A DNA stretch of 64,000 bases from assembly GCF_013761245.1 (NCBI RefSeq), contig NZ_JACDUT010000006.1, positions 124,001 through 188,000 of the forward strand. The letters run 5' to 3'. The notes beneath the pieces are model-generated. The model was not told the origin of the DNA. It did no database searches and saw only the letters and a program-made list of their open reading frames with translations. Numbering within the stretch: the stretch's first letter is position 1; each line of letters begins with the position of its first letter. This document shows positions 34,665 to 43,684 of this stretch, in pieces. The stretch is from Thermaerobacillus caldiproteolyticus (GTDB lineage Bacteria > Bacillota > Bacilli > Bacillales > Anoxybacillaceae). The position numbers were made by a program, and so were the translations under genes.

Positions 34665-34952
34665 ATGGAAATTGTCATTAAACCAAAAGCATTTGAGTGG
34701 TACAAAGAAGAGTTAGATTTGCACGAAGGTGATTTTGTTCGCTTTTTTGCCCGTTATGGCGGATGCGGCACCGTGCAAAAAGGTTTTTCTCTCGGAATTA
34801 CGAAAGAAACTCCTATTCATCCGAAGGCGCAAACGACGGTGGATGGGGTAACCTTTTTTATCGAGGATAATGATATATGGTATTTTGACAACCACGATTT
34901 AATCGTCGATTTTAACGAACAAGCAAACGAACCGGTGTTTTTAGTCCAATAA
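34665..34952 (+). CDS. yneR: HesB/YadR-family protein YneR
   Basis: 95 residues with the HesB-like (iron-sulfur biosynthesis) fold: MEIVIKPKAFEWYKEELDL, VRFFARYGGCGTVQKGFSLG, and a C-terminal DNHDLIVDFNEQANEP. Only one cysteine (GGCG) remains, whereas true A-type Fe-S carriers have three, so cluster transfer is doubtful. In B. subtilis yneR is next to yneP-yneQ, as here, but now divergent in direction. Start at 34665 with AAGGAGGG. Confidence 0.88.
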   Translation: MEIVIKPKAFEWYKEELDLHEGDFVRFFARYGGCGTVQKGFSLGITKETPIHPKAQTTVDGVTFFIEDNDIWYFDNHDLIVDFNEQANEPVFLVQ

Positions 34953-34957
34953 CATAG

Positions 34958-34998
34958 AAGGAGCTAGCTCATCCGATTTAAGAGCTAGCTTTCTTTTT
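34958..34998 (+). terminator. yneR terminator
   Basis: GAGCTAGCTC / GAGCTAGCTTTC hairpin followed by TTTT. Confidence 0.75.
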
Positions 34999-35382
34999 AA
35001 TTACGGCAATCGTACAGCGGGAAACACAGACGAGTCTTTGCTGTTCGTCAACGATTTTAATGTCCCATACCATCGTCGTTTTGCCGCGGTGAAGAACCGT
35101 TCCTGTAGCGATGACGATGCCGCTTCGTACAGCACGAATGTGATTCGCATTAATTTCAAGGCCAACGACACTTTCCGTTTCATGATTGACAAGTGCATAG
35201 GCACCAATGCTTGCAACCGTTTCCGCTAACGCCACAGAAGCGCCGCCATGAAGCAAGCCGAATGGTTGATGGGTGCGATGGTCGACCGGCATTGTCGCGA
35301 CAATGTGTCCTTCCGCTAATTCGGTAATCTCAATACCTAACGCCTCCAGCAATGTGCCTTTTGCCATTTCTTTTACATTCAT
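34978..35382 (-). CDS. Hotdog-fold acyl-CoA thioesterase (PaaI/MenI type)
   Basis: 134 residues. The hotdog helix motif HQPFGLLHGGASVALAET is that of the PaaI/EntH/MenI group, with Glu near its end as the catalytic residue. MenI hydrolyses 1,4-dihydroxy-2-naphthoyl-CoA in menaquinone synthesis; this could be that enzyme or a general thioesterase. It is followed in the same direction by the yneP/Q pair upstream, with an 18-base gap to yneQ. Confidence 0.8.
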   Translation of the reverse strand: MNVKEMAKGTLLEALGIEITELAEGHIVATMPVDHRTHQPFGLLHGGASVALAETVASIGAYALVNHETESVVGLEINANHIRAVRSGIVIATGTVLHRGKTTMVWDIKIVDEQQRLVCVSRCTIAVIKKKASS

Positions 35383-35399
35383 TTTCCTCTTCCCTTCGT

Positions 35400-35702
35400 T
35401 TACCGTAAGTGAAATCGTTCAATATGGTCGATTAGTCCTTCTTGTTGTAAAATGTTTTTTTGTTTCTCCCCTAATAAATCAAAATGAGGAAACGAATTGC
35501 GCTGATGGATCCATTCTTTTCGTAATCCATATTTTATCCCCCATGCAGCCAGCTTGTTTACATCGCCACAGCCCACTTTCGTCACTGTCGTATACTCGGG
35601 AAATCGGGGATCATACCAAAAATGGGTGAGAAAAGCAATTTCACCATTTTGTACTTTCTCTTTCCATGCATCTAATTCCTGCTTGCGAATGCCAAATGCC
35701 AT
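35400..35702 (-). CDS. yneQ: YneQ, conserved hypothetical
   Basis: About 100 residues from ATG at 35702 (GGTGAT upstream); a farther start at 35732 would overlap yneP more. Motifs GEIAFLTHFWYDPRFPEYT, TVTKVGCGDVNKLAAWG and FPHFDLLGEKQK are the conserved core of YneQ in bacilli. Function unknown. The start overlaps or nearly abuts yneP, keeping the yneP-yneQ order of B. subtilis. Confidence 0.85.
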   Translation of the reverse strand: MAFGIRKQELDAWKEKVQNGEIAFLTHFWYDPRFPEYTTVTKVGCGDVNKLAAWGIKYGLRKEWIHQRNSFPHFDLLGEKQKNILQQEGLIDHIERFHLR

Positions 35703-35712
35703 ATGTATCACC

Positions 35713-36132
35713 TTACTTTTTCGCCCGTTCATAAGCTTCGTGCCAATCTGGAAAATATTTGCGAATTACAATTGGGCGAAATGAATCGCGCTTGACACAA
35801 ACATGTTGCGATCTTCCAGTTACAGCAAGCTCGCCGTTAGGAGTAAAAATTTCGTATCCATATGTTACACGAATTCCGTCATATGCCTCAATCCATGTTT
35901 TAATGGTGGCCGTTTCCCCATAATGAAGCGGCTTTTTATAGGAAACGTGAAGGTCAATCACAGGAGAAATAATCCCTTCTTTTTCCATATCAGCATAATG
36001 AAATCCTAACTGTTTAATTAACTCTGTTCGCCCCACTTCCATCCAAATAAGATAGTTGGCATGATATACTACTCCCATTTGATCCGTTTCTGCATAACGG
36101 ACTTCGATTTGCTTTTCAGCAATTTTCATCAT
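35713..36132 (-). CDS. yneP: YneP, YbgC-like acyl-CoA thioesterase
   Basis: 139 residues, hotdog thioesterase of the YbgC/FadM group: EVRYAETDQMGVVYHANYLIW contains the catalytic Asp (ETD) and the VYHANY signature. It likely hydrolyses short or medium acyl-CoA. Start at 36132 with GGAGGTGAACA. It is coupled with yneQ. Confidence 0.9.
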   Translation of the reverse strand: MMKIAEKQIEVRYAETDQMGVVYHANYLIWMEVGRTELIKQLGFHYADMEKEGIISPVIDLHVSYKKPLHYGETATIKTWIEAYDGIRVTYGYEIFTPNGELAVTGRSQHVCVKRDSFRPIVIRKYFPDWHEAYERAKK

Positions 36133-36212
36133 TGTTCACCTCCGTTATCCTCACTTTTCCATACAAATGTATCACTTTTATATCTTATCACACTAATCCA
36201 GAAAGCCAACAA

Positions 36213-36247
36213 TAAAAAAGAGTTACCCTGTAAACAGGATAACCCCG
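36213..36247 (-). terminator. tlp terminator
   Basis: GGTTATCCTG / CAGGGTAACTC hairpin followed by TTTTTT on the minus strand. Confidence 0.8.
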
Positions 36248-36279
36248 GTATGCTATATTTTATGGCTTTCACAAATTTG

Positions 36280-36513
36280 TTATTGATAACTGTTTTCGCG
36301 TGACGCTGCTTCGTCTTTAATTTCCGCACGCATAGCATCGATGGCTTCTTCACGTCGTTTGTTTTTTGCAGCAATTTGTTCACGTTCTTCCGGTGAAGAA
36401 AACTGCATCGTTTCATGTGCTTTCTCAATATTTTCGATCGTATTTTGCACCATGTCTTGTAATTTTTCGACATTATCGCTACGGTCGTCTGGATTCGGTC
36501 GCTGGTAAGCCAT
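36280..36513 (-). CDS. tlp: Small acid-soluble spore protein Tlp
   Basis: 77 residues: QRPNPDDRSDNVEKLQDMVQ and NTIENIEKAHETM, then REEAIDAMRAEIKDEAASRE, the full Tlp pattern. A minor forespore protein, expressed by SigG/SigF in B. subtilis. Start at 36513 with AAGGAGGAACG. It lies downstream of sspN as in B. subtilis (sspN-tlp). Confidence 0.95.
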   Translation of the reverse strand: MAYQRPNPDDRSDNVEKLQDMVQNTIENIEKAHETMQFSSPEEREQIAAKNKRREEAIDAMRAEIKDEAASRENSYQ

Positions 36514-36587
36514 CGTCGTTCCTCCTTCAAAATCGATGTTTACTTCTTATTTTTAATTTCTAATAATTATATTATGTTAACAAAAAG

Positions 36588-36731
36588 TTACTCACCCTTT
36601 GTCTGAATGACTTGGGCGTGTTGTCCAGATTGATCTTGCATTTGTTTCCCTTTATTTCCTCCAGCGGCACGAGGTTGGGTGCCTAGATGGTTCGGGACGA
36701 AATGCTTACGGCTTCCTTTCGGATTGCTCAT
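36588..36731 (-). CDS. sspN: Small acid-soluble spore protein N
   Basis: 47 residues: [40 protein letters not shown] and IQTKGE. This is the SspN family over its full length. A forespore-made minor SASP. Start at 36731 with GAGGCGAG upstream. Next to tlp as in B. subtilis. Confidence 0.93.
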   Translation of the reverse strand: MSNPKGSRKHFVPNHLGTQPRAAGGNKGKQMQDQSGQHAQVIQTKGE

Positions 36732-36786
36732 GTACCTCGCCTCCTCACCATCTAGTCTATCCGCTTCGTTTTATGCTATACATGGC

Positions 36787-36918
36787 TTATTCTGCTTTTT
36801 CCAAAATACGCTCTTCAAGTTTCTGTTCAATTTTTTCCATTGCTTTTTCATCATTTAATAATTGGCGTTTGTTTTCCATAACGAGTTCTTCAAATGTAAA
36901 CTTCCGGATTTTTCTCAT
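36787..36918 (-). CDS. FbpB-family small basic protein
   Basis: 43 residues beginning MRKIRKFTFEELVMENKRQLL and ending RILEKAE, with the FbpB/Fur-regulated basic protein pattern (ELVxxNKxxLLxDEKAxExIExKLE). In B. subtilis FbpB helps the FsrA small RNA repress iron-rich proteins under iron limitation. A partial Fur-box-like sequence (TGGTAATTACTAAAA) lies upstream. RBS GGAGGGAG. Strongly charged and helical. Confidence 0.75.
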   Translation of the reverse strand: MRKIRKFTFEELVMENKRQLLNDEKAMEKIEQKLEERILEKAE

Positions 36919-36999
36919 GTTCGCTCCCTCCCTCTCTACTTATTATAATTTTAGTAATTACCAAAATAGATAAAATTTATTACAACTTTTCAAAAAATA

Positions 37000-37031
37000 A
37001 AAAAGCATCTTCCATGAGGACAGATGCTTTC
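37000..37031 (-). terminator. yneN terminator
   Basis: AAGCATCT / AGATGCTT hairpin with T run on the minus strand. Confidence 0.85.
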
Positions 37032-37032
37032 G

Positions 37033-37545
37033 TTAGCGGAGTTTAGCTGTAATTTCCACCATTTGTTTGTATGTCATCGGGCCGACGATTTTTTTGCGAA
37101 TGACGCCATTAGAGTCAATGAGATAAGATGTTGGGAGCGTTTGAATGTTATATAACTTCAATATTTTCCCTTTCTCGTCAAGCACAACCGGAAAAGTGAT
37201 TCCATATTTTTGGATAAAAGGTTCCACTTTTTGACGTTCGTCTTGCGATGTTAAATGAACGGCTAACAATTGAACCTCGTTTTTGTATTCTTGGTAAAAT
37301 TTCTGCATTGCTGGCAATTCTTCACGACAAGGTGGACACCAAGTTGTCCAAAAGTTAACGATAACCGGCTTGCCACGAAAATCGGATAAGTGAATCGATT
37401 GGCCGTCGATGGTTTTCAAAGCGAAATCGGGTGCGGTATTCCGAACCGAAAGACCTACTTCCTTGCTTTGCCCTGCCGCGAGCGCCTGCCAAATTCCGTA
37501 CCCAGTGAGGCCAAGCAGCAATATGATCGCTACTAGTTTTTTCAT
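37033..37545 (-). CDS. yneN: Membrane-anchored thioredoxin-like protein YneN (TlpA/ResA type)
   Basis: 170 residues: an uncleaved signal anchor (residues 3-20), then a TlpA-like thioredoxin fold with FWTTWCPPCREELP (active-site CPPC), and the cis-proline region LPTSYLIDSNG. Acts outside the membrane as a thiol-disulfide reductase, of the type that serves cytochrome c maturation or spore envelope assembly. It keeps the yneN-sspN-tlp order of B. subtilis. Start at 37545. Confidence 0.9.
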   Translation of the reverse strand: MKKLVAIILLLGLTGYGIWQALAAGQSKEVGLSVRNTAPDFALKTIDGQSIHLSDFRGKPVIVNFWTTWCPPCREELPAMQKFYQEYKNEVQLLAVHLTSQDERQKVEPFIQKYGITFPVVLDEKGKILKLYNIQTLPTSYLIDSNGVIRKKIVGPMTYKQMVEITAKLR

Positions 37546-37599
37546 TTCCTTTTCCCTCCCACTATGTTTTATTTAATCATAAAAAGAGCATGAAAAAAA

Positions 37600-37632
37600 G
37601 AGAAAAGGCTGTCAAAACGACCAGCCTTTGTT
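37600..37632 (-). terminator. Terminator after the 46-residue gene
   Basis: AAAAGGCTG / CAGCCTTT hairpin, T-rich on the minus strand. Confidence 0.75.
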
Positions 37633-37634
37633 CG

Positions 37635-37775
37635 TTAACGAATATTTTTATGTTCATTTTTCATTTTTTTCGCTTCAACCTCAGCATATGAAGCGAATTC
37701 ATTGTTAAAACCGTTTTTTTGTTTTGCGTTATTGTTGCGTTGTGCGTTAGCATTTCCAAGCTTTGTTCGTCCCAC
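37635..37775 (-). CDS. 46-residue hydrophilic protein, possibly a spore (gamma-type-like) protein
   Basis: GTG at 37775 with AAAGGAG eight bases upstream. The product is rich in Asn, Lys and Gln (KLGNANAQRNNNAKQKNG) followed by FNNEFASYAEVEAKKM. The EFAS-xEVxxKK segment recalls gamma-type SASPs, which lack other features, so a spore role is plausible, not proven. Has its own terminator. Confidence 0.6.
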   Translation of the reverse strand: MGRTKLGNANAQRNNNAKQKNGFNNEFASYAEVEAKKMKNEHKNIR

Positions 37776-37838
37776 ATGATTCACTCCTTTACAAAAGGGT
37801 ATATGGATAGTCTCAGTGAATCACGAAAAAATATGCTG

Positions 37839-38675
37839 TTATTTTTCTCCTGTGGCGATAGGGTTGTCAGGATAAGAAATCCAATCACTCCAGCTTCCGA
37901 CATATAAGCGCACGTTCGTATATCCAGCTTCATACAGGGCGAGAACATTCGGGCAGGCTGTTACACCTGAACCGCAATACACAATGATCGGATCTTTCTT
38001 TCGGAAAGAAGCAAACCGTTTTTCTTGTTCGCTCGGTTGTTTCCACTTTCCCTCGCTCGTGACACTTTCGCGCCAAAAGATGTTTTGTGCTCCCGGGATA
38101 TGGCCAGCGATTCGGTCAATCGGTTCTTCGATGCCTGAATAACGCTTTCGTTCGCGCGAATCGATTAAAATAGCTGAGGATTCATGAACTGCATGCCGTA
38201 CGTCGTCTACAGTCGCCAAAAGAGATGGTTGAAGGGCAGGAAGAAAGGAACGTTTTTTCACTGTGATGATGTCTGATGTTGTTGGGTAGCCTGCTTCTTT
38301 CCATCTTGTATAGCCCCCGTCTAATACGTATACCCGCTCGTGCCCAAGATAGCGAAGCAGCCACCAAAAACGAGCAGCCATGGCACCATCTTGTTCATCA
38401 TACGCAACGACGGTCATCGTTCCATCAATTCCGGCTGACGATAGTTTCGTCACAAGATCGTCGATGGATGGGAGCGGATGCCGCCCCCCATGTTCTTGAA
38501 CAGGCCCTGATAAATCCTTCTCTAAATCAAAGTATAAGGCACCCGGGATATGATCGCGGATGTATTCGTTAATTCCACGGGAGGCATCCCCAAGGTAAAA
38601 ACGGCAATCAATGATACGCACATTGTCATCGTGCAAGCGCTCAGCCAGCCATTCGTGCGAGACAATATAATTCAT
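37839..38675 (-). CDS. Two-domain rhodanese (sulfurtransferase)
   Basis: About 278 residues from ATG at 38675 (GAGGGGAAAC upstream). Two rhodanese domains: the N-terminal one has DCRFYLGDASRG and AYDEQDGAMAARFWWLLR without cysteine; the C-terminal one has the active loop VYCGSGVTACPN, with the persulfide Cys. The CGSGVTA loop is typical of SseA-like thiosulfate or mercaptopyruvate sulfurtransferases. It is 12 bases after ypbS and may be co-transcribed. Confidence 0.9.
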   Translation of the reverse strand: MNYIVSHEWLAERLHDDNVRIIDCRFYLGDASRGINEYIRDHIPGALYFDLEKDLSGPVQEHGGRHPLPSIDDLVTKLSSAGIDGTMTVVAYDEQDGAMAARFWWLLRYLGHERVYVLDGGYTRWKEAGYPTTSDIITVKKRSFLPALQPSLLATVDDVRHAVHESSAILIDSRERKRYSGIEEPIDRIAGHIPGAQNIFWRESVTSEGKWKQPSEQEKRFASFRKKDPIIVYCGSGVTACPNVLALYEAGYTNVRLYVGSWSDWISYPDNPIATGEK

Positions 38676-38686
38676 TTTGTTTCCCC

Positions 38687-38950
38687 TCACTTTTTTAGCC
38701 GTTTGACATATTCTTTAACCATGTCGACGGTGACATATTTTCGCTGTGGAACGATGCCTTGTTTGGCAAGCTCGTTCATTTGTTTGGTTATTTCATTAAT
38801 TTTTTCAACCGTAAACGGTTGCCCGTTTTGGCAAAGCGCTACTGCCTCGTCAATATATTGTTCTCGTTTCGCCTCAAGCTGTAAAAATTGCTTGACGATC
38901 GCATGTTGTTTCTGTGAATGTGCGGTAATCGCTTGATGAACTTCACTCAT
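38687..38950 (-). CDS. ypbS: YpbS, conserved small protein
   Basis: 87 residues, helical and soluble: HQAITAHSQKQHAIVKQFL, KREQYIDEAVALCQ and PQRKYVTVDMVKEYVKRL. It matches YpbS of B. subtilis in size and in neighbours (next to dynA/ypbR). Function unknown. It overlaps the upstream small Cys-rich gene by 8 bases. Confidence 0.82.
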   Translation of the reverse strand: MSEVHQAITAHSQKQHAIVKQFLQLEAKREQYIDEAVALCQNGQPFTVEKINEITKQMNELAKQGIVPQRKYVTVDMVKEYVKRLKK

Positions 38951-39137
38951 TTTGGTTCTCCTTTCGTTGTTGCTCTTTTTCCATTAATGCTTGAACGTGT
39001 GGCTTTGGCGTCCAACAGCGAAATTGGTAATACGGTTTTGTTTCATAACCAAGCCGCTGGCAATACGTATAAAGACCTTGGTCGCTTTTGCGAATGCCGT
39101 AATGAATACATGTAGCGCAAGCATGAAAACGGCTCAT
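38943..39137 (-). CDS. 64-residue cysteine-rich small protein
   Basis: Contains CATCIHYG, YCQRLGYETKP and FRCWTP: four or five cysteines in CxxC and spaced pairs that could bind zinc or a cluster. It overlaps ypbS, which implies translation coupling, and follows a nucleotidyltransferase-like gene. No family name known to me. Start at 39137 with GGAGCGA upstream. Confidence 0.65.
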   Translation of the reverse strand: MSRFHACATCIHYGIRKSDQGLYTYCQRLGYETKPYYQFRCWTPKPHVQALMEKEQQRKENQNE

Positions 39138-39150
39138 CTTATCGCTCCTT

Positions 39151-39897
39151 TTATACCCCTAATAACGCCCAGACGAACTCATCAAGCACACGAGCGTCGA
39201 TCGTTTCGCCGGAAGGCAATGAGTCGATCATCGTTGGCTCGATGTTAATAAGCGGTAATAACCGATCGACAGAAAAAAAGCGGAGAGCAATTCGCTCGCC
39301 TTGTTTGGCTTTTTGTAACAAACAGACGAGTTCGCTCATTGTTTCATCCCCATCGCTTAAATGTAGAAGCGGAAGTGGGGGGAGTGTCCGATTTTGAACG
39401 ATCCAACGGACGGCTAATGCTCCGCGCAATGCTTGCACATACGTTTTGATATACGCCCTACTCCCTTGTTCTTTTCTTGCCAATTCCTTACTATTTCTTT
39501 TTGCCAGTGAATGATAATGATGCGCTAATCGCCGCAACGAGTAGTACCGCTGTATCATCGCGTTCATTTTATTATAAAAGAAATCGTCTTTGTTATAAAT
39601 AATAGGAGAGAGAAACCACTCGTAAAGCGACGGATTCGATTTTGTGAACAGTTTGAGTGCTTTAAATACATCCCAACTATGCAACTCGACAGGCGGAAGC
39701 GATTCGCTCCACGTTTCGCGTACGCTCGAAACGGACAAATACGAGCGTACGGGCTTTATCGTAATAAGCCGAACATCATAATCGCTTCCGGGAGCAGCGA
39801 TTCCATAGGCTCGGCTTCCCGCTTCACAAGCGTACAAAATGCGCACGTTTTGTTCTTGCTGTAGCGTCGTAATCCGTTTGTGAATGTACTCGTTCAT
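39151..39897 (-). CDS. YcgL/RlaP-type nucleotidyltransferase
   Basis: 248 residues. The N-terminal part carries CEAGSRAYGIAAPGSDYDVR, the GS-x-DxD nucleotidyltransferase motif with the two metal-binding Asp residues. The remainder matches the RlaP-like (RNA-repair-associated) predicted nucleotidyltransferases. The target, RNA or protein, is unknown. The gene overlaps the end of dynA by 4 bases and so is part of that operon. Confidence 0.85.
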   Translation of the reverse strand: MNEYIHKRITTLQQEQNVRILYACEAGSRAYGIAAPGSDYDVRLITIKPVRSYLSVSSVRETWSESLPPVELHSWDVFKALKLFTKSNPSLYEWFLSPIIYNKDDFFYNKMNAMIQRYYSLRRLAHHYHSLAKRNSKELARKEQGSRAYIKTYVQALRGALAVRWIVQNRTLPPLPLLHLSDGDETMSELVCLLQKAKQGERIALRFFSVDRLLPLINIEPTMIDSLPSGETIDARVLDEFVWALLGV

Positions 39898-42800
39898 GCT
39901 CTCTCCCCTAACAAATGAGCCAGTTGATTTTCACACTCGCGCAACCGTTCCATATCGACCCGCTCGGTTAACGTCGTCATAAGACCGGCAAAGTAATCGT
40001 CGACTTGTTGTTCGATGAAAGCAGAGAGACGGGCAATAGCTTTCTCGTATTCCTCTTTATAAAACGCAAAGAGGCGTTGTTCATGTTCCGCGACATATTC
40101 GTTGATCGGCTGTTGCAATTGTTTTTCTATTTCTTCCTTCATCAATCGTTTTTCGTCCCGTTCAAAAAACGATTTCGCGTTTTTATAAAGCGATAAGGCT
40201 TTTTTAAACCGTGTGGCATCAATATGTTCCAAACCTATCGCAAATTCCATTGTCATAAACGGTTCTTGCTCCATTTTAGAAAGCGGGATGCCTTCATGAA
40301 TGCGGTAAATGCTATTGGTAAGCTCAGCAAAGTGCTCTTCTACCTTAGAGATCAAAAAACGTTCAATCCGCAAACTTGTCGCTCGCATTTCCTGAGCTAA
40401 ATCAAAGCCGACGGAATGAAGCAACTCTTGTAAACAATTTTGCAACGCCTGAGTTACATCGCGGCCATCATCGCGCAAAGAAGCTGGATTGAATGCCTCT
40501 TTAAACCAGTCGTTCAAACGAAATGAAATGCGCTGCTTCACATAATACACCAACTCAGAAATTTCTTGCTTTAAAGCTTGAAGATCATGATCAATGCTGA
40601 GCGAAGGTAACAGCTGTTGGATCATCGCTTGGGCGCTTGCTAACGTTTTGAGCTTTGCAGCTTTTTCCTCGTTGCTCTGTTCAGCTTCTTTGATATAGTC
40701 CCGAAGCGTCATTTTCGCGCGCTCCATTTCCGCGTACGCCCCTGCCACCGCCACTTCTGCTAATTCATCCATCATAAAACGGGTAAAATCTTCTTCAAAC
40801 TGGCGAATCCCCGATTCAGTTAAAATACCGTATCCGCTTTCTGCTTTTGCCCCTGTTTTCTCATCGAGAGCGAAGCGGCTTGAGAGAGCATAAAGCCGCG
40901 GAGAGCGAATACCAAAACGCGCAAGCTGATCTTCAATGTATGCAAGAACCGTCTGTAATTCTTCATGAGAATGGGCTAAATCAGCCGCATTGACAACAAA
41001 GAACATTTTATCCATCGTAAACGTATCTTTCACACGACCAAGCTGGATAAGAAATTCACGGTCTGCTTTGGAAAAAGCATGATTATAATACGTTACGAAT
41101 AAAACAGCGTCAGCGTTTTTGATATATTCAAAAGCGACTCCCGTATGGCGAGCGTTAATGGAGTCGGCCCCCGGTGTATCAACAATGGTGATTCCTTGCC
41201 GGGTGAGAGCACAGTCATAATGGAGCTCAATCCATTCGACAAAGCAAGCGGTCGCCTCATCCGCAACATATTGTTCAAACTGTTCTAGATCAATCTGTAA
41301 GGTGCGACCGAGCTGCTGTTCCATGCGAACATAGCCAGAAACAACAGATTGAATAAACGAATAATGAGGTTTTTCCCGAGCATCGACCTTTTCAATTTGC
41401 AATGCTTTTTCACTCAGCGCTAGCGCCTCTTCTAGCGTTTCGGCTTTCATGTGGAAATAGCGCAGCGAGGCTTGCAAATCTTTGAGCAATTGTTGTGATG
41501 TTTTTAGCTGCACGATCACGGTACCGTGTGGACACTCATGAGTCGGCGGAACGATTTTATTAATCGTTGCGGTTGTCGGATTCGGTGACGATGGCAGCAC
41601 TCGCTCTCCCATTAGGGCATTTGCAAACGACGATTTCCCTGCGCTAAACGCTCCAAATAGCGCCACTGTAAACGTACGATGTTCTAATCGTTTTGCTTTT
41701 TCTGTTAACTCATGAACAAGACGATTCATCCCCGCTATTCCGTCGATAAAATGAGCCGCTTTCCGTAAATGTTCAATCGCCCGTTGTACTTTTTGTCCCG
41801 TTTGTTCATGGCGACCGATCGCTCGTTCATGTTTTGTTTCCGCTTTTTCGTTACGCGAAGGGACTTGAGGCTGTTTGTGATCATTCTCCTCAATTTTCAC
41901 TGGTAACGTTTCCGATATAAGCGCAGCTATGCGCTCCTCATCGATTTCCGGAAATGATTCGTCTGTCTCTACAACGTGGAGCAGCTGCACATAAATCTGT
42001 TCTCGTTTTTGTTTGAGCGCATTCAACTGTTGAATAAGCTTATATTTCGCTGTTTCTTTTTCGATTTCGCTTAATAAGTGCTGACGTTGTTCATTTGTTT
42101 TCTCTTGCCATTTAGACAATAAAATAGCAAACAAGCGCATTGCTTCATCACGGTATCGCTTTTTCAACTCATTTGCTACATCATGGGTATAGTTCAACAC
42201 ATACTCCCCTGTTAGGCCTGCTCCTTTTTTAACGAGGTTACGCAATACTTCTTCCTTCCACGCTACTGTCCATTGTTGACATTCGCCTATGAGCCTTGCA
42301 TCAGCAAGACCATGCTGCTTTAAAAAACGCACGAGCAGTTCGCGAAGGTGCCACTCCATTTGCGAAATCGCTTTTTCTTTCAGATTTTCGTAAAAAGCTC
42401 GCAATCGATTCGTCCGTTCTTGTTCTGTTTTTGATTTTGTGAAGAAAAGACCTACCTTAAAATCAGATTGAATAGATTCTAAGTATGCTTTGGCGAGTTC
42501 GCGCGTTTCAAACGGCATGATATAGGCATGCTCAAGGATATCATCTAGTTCTTTTCGAAATTGCGCTTCTGCTTCAGAACAAGCCTCTTCAAGCGCCTGC
42601 AGCTCATTTTTCATGTTGGCTAGGCGTTCACATACAACGTTCTCTTCTGTTTCATGGCTTTGGCTTTCAGCAAGGCGAACGTGAATTGCTTCTTCTGCTT
42701 CCGCATCGCGATGTTGCAACCATGCAAGGTGATCATCAATAAGCCGTTTCGCAGCAATCTCCACACCATACATGAACCGTTCTTCTTTTTCATGAAACAA

Positions 42801-43586
42801 CGTTTGTAAACATTGTACGAGTTCATTGAATTCATTATACGGATGGTTCTGTTCCTTTAGAGAAGTAAAGAACATGCGTTCAACCGGCACTCCCCAATCA
42901 CGAAACGCGTCATAAACGGTTTGCCGAAACTGCAAAAACGACAGTTCCTGATCGCGATGCTTATCAATCTGATTCACAATAAGATACAGCGTTTTTCCAT
43001 AACTCGTTAGCTCTTTTATGAATTGAAAATTAAGTTCAGACTGAACATGATTATAATCCATCATATAAAACACGACATCGGCTAAATGAAGCGCGGATTC
43101 CGTTGCAAGTCGATGCGCATCATCAGTCGAATCAATTCCCGGTGTATCCATCATCACAATTCCTTTTGGAATGAGCGAGGTATATCGGCTAATTTCGATC
43201 GCTTCAATCGCATCTCCGTTTTTGCAATGTGCGCGAATTTGCTCATAGTCATACGGCGCTGCATATTCAACGGGCGGCTCATGTTTATAAAACACACGAA
43301 CATACTCTCGTCCTGATTTCACTTTTACAAGGTTCGCGCTCGTCGGAATCGGACTTGATGGCAGGAGAGGCTCGCCGAGCAATGCATTGATGATGCTTGA
43401 TTTTCCAGCAGAAAAATGGCCGCAAAAAGCGATGGCAAACTCTTCATTCGCCGCTTTTTGCAACAGCTGGCGCGCTTTTTTCACATTCGCTTCATCACCT
43501 CGGTTTGCAAATTCTTCATGAATATACGTTAATTTTTTTAACCATTGTCGCAATGATGATTGTTGCGTAACATGGACCATATCCAA
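39894..43586 (-). CDS. dynA: Two-headed dynamin-like protein DynA
   Basis: 1230 residues, two fused bacterial dynamins. Head 1 has the P-loop GHFSAGKSS (56-64), DTPGIDS (switch), and NQID. Head 2 has GAFSAGKSS (near residue 645), DTPGADS, and VNAAD. Each is followed by a helical stalk with lysine and glutamate-rich segments. DynA (YpbR) binds and fuses membranes and helps cells survive phage and antibiotic membrane stress. Length matches the B. subtilis protein. It leads a cluster with the nucleotidyltransferase and ypbS. No frameshift. Confidence 0.96.
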   Translation of the reverse strand: MDMVHVTQQSSLRQWLKKLTYIHEEFANRGDEANVKKARQLLQKAANEEFAIAFCGHFSAGKSSIINALLGEPLLPSSPIPTSANLVKVKSGREYVRVFYKHEPPVEYAAPYDYEQIRAHCKNGDAIEAIEISRYTSLIPKGIVMMDTPGIDSTDDAHRLATESALHLADVVFYMMDYNHVQSELNFQFIKELTSYGKTLYLIVNQIDKHRDQELSFLQFRQTVYDAFRDWGVPVERMFFTSLKEQNHPYNEFNELVQCLQTLFHEKEERFMYGVEIAAKRLIDDHLAWLQHRDAEAEEAIHVRLAESQSHETEENVVCERLANMKNELQALEEACSEAEAQFRKELDDILEHAYIMPFETRELAKAYLESIQSDFKVGLFFTKSKTEQERTNRLRAFYENLKEKAISQMEWHLRELLVRFLKQHGLADARLIGECQQWTVAWKEEVLRNLVKKGAGLTGEYVLNYTHDVANELKKRYRDEAMRLFAILLSKWQEKTNEQRQHLLSEIEKETAKYKLIQQLNALKQKREQIYVQLLHVVETDESFPEIDEERIAALISETLPVKIEENDHKQPQVPSRNEKAETKHERAIGRHEQTGQKVQRAIEHLRKAAHFIDGIAGMNRLVHELTEKAKRLEHRTFTVALFGAFSAGKSSFANALMGERVLPSSPNPTTATINKIVPPTHECPHGTVIVQLKTSQQLLKDLQASLRYFHMKAETLEEALALSEKALQIEKVDAREKPHYSFIQSVVSGYVRMEQQLGRTLQIDLEQFEQYVADEATACFVEWIELHYDCALTRQGITIVDTPGADSINARHTGVAFEYIKNADAVLFVTYYNHAFSKADREFLIQLGRVKDTFTMDKMFFVVNAADLAHSHEELQTVLAYIEDQLARFGIRSPRLYALSSRFALDEKTGAKAESGYGILTESGIRQFEEDFTRFMMDELAEVAVAGAYAEMERAKMTLRDYIKEAEQSNEEKAAKLKTLASAQAMIQQLLPSLSIDHDLQALKQEISELVYYVKQRISFRLNDWFKEAFNPASLRDDGRDVTQALQNCLQELLHSVGFDLAQEMRATSLRIERFLISKVEEHFAELTNSIYRIHEGIPLSKMEQEPFMTMEFAIGLEHIDATRFKKALSLYKNAKSFFERDEKRLMKEEIEKQLQQPINEYVAEHEQRLFAFYKEEYEKAIARLSAFIEQQVDDYFAGLMTTLTERVDMERLRECENQLAHLLGERA

Positions 43587-43651
43587 AACCCCTTATGTTT
43601 GCATCGTATACAATCATTTTACTGTATTTACGCACATTTCCCAATACAAAA

Positions 43652-43684
43652 AATTGCAAAAATCCCGTCAATTATTTGACGGGA
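43652..43684 (-). terminator. Terminator at the end of ypbQ
   Basis: TCCCGTCAA-TTAT-TTGACGGGA hairpin with T run on the minus strand. It overlaps the ypbQ stop codon. Confidence 0.85.

Noticed and set aside
36129-36530. 133-codon minus-strand frame
   Set aside because: A different frame over tlp and its terminator; tlp is unmistakable.
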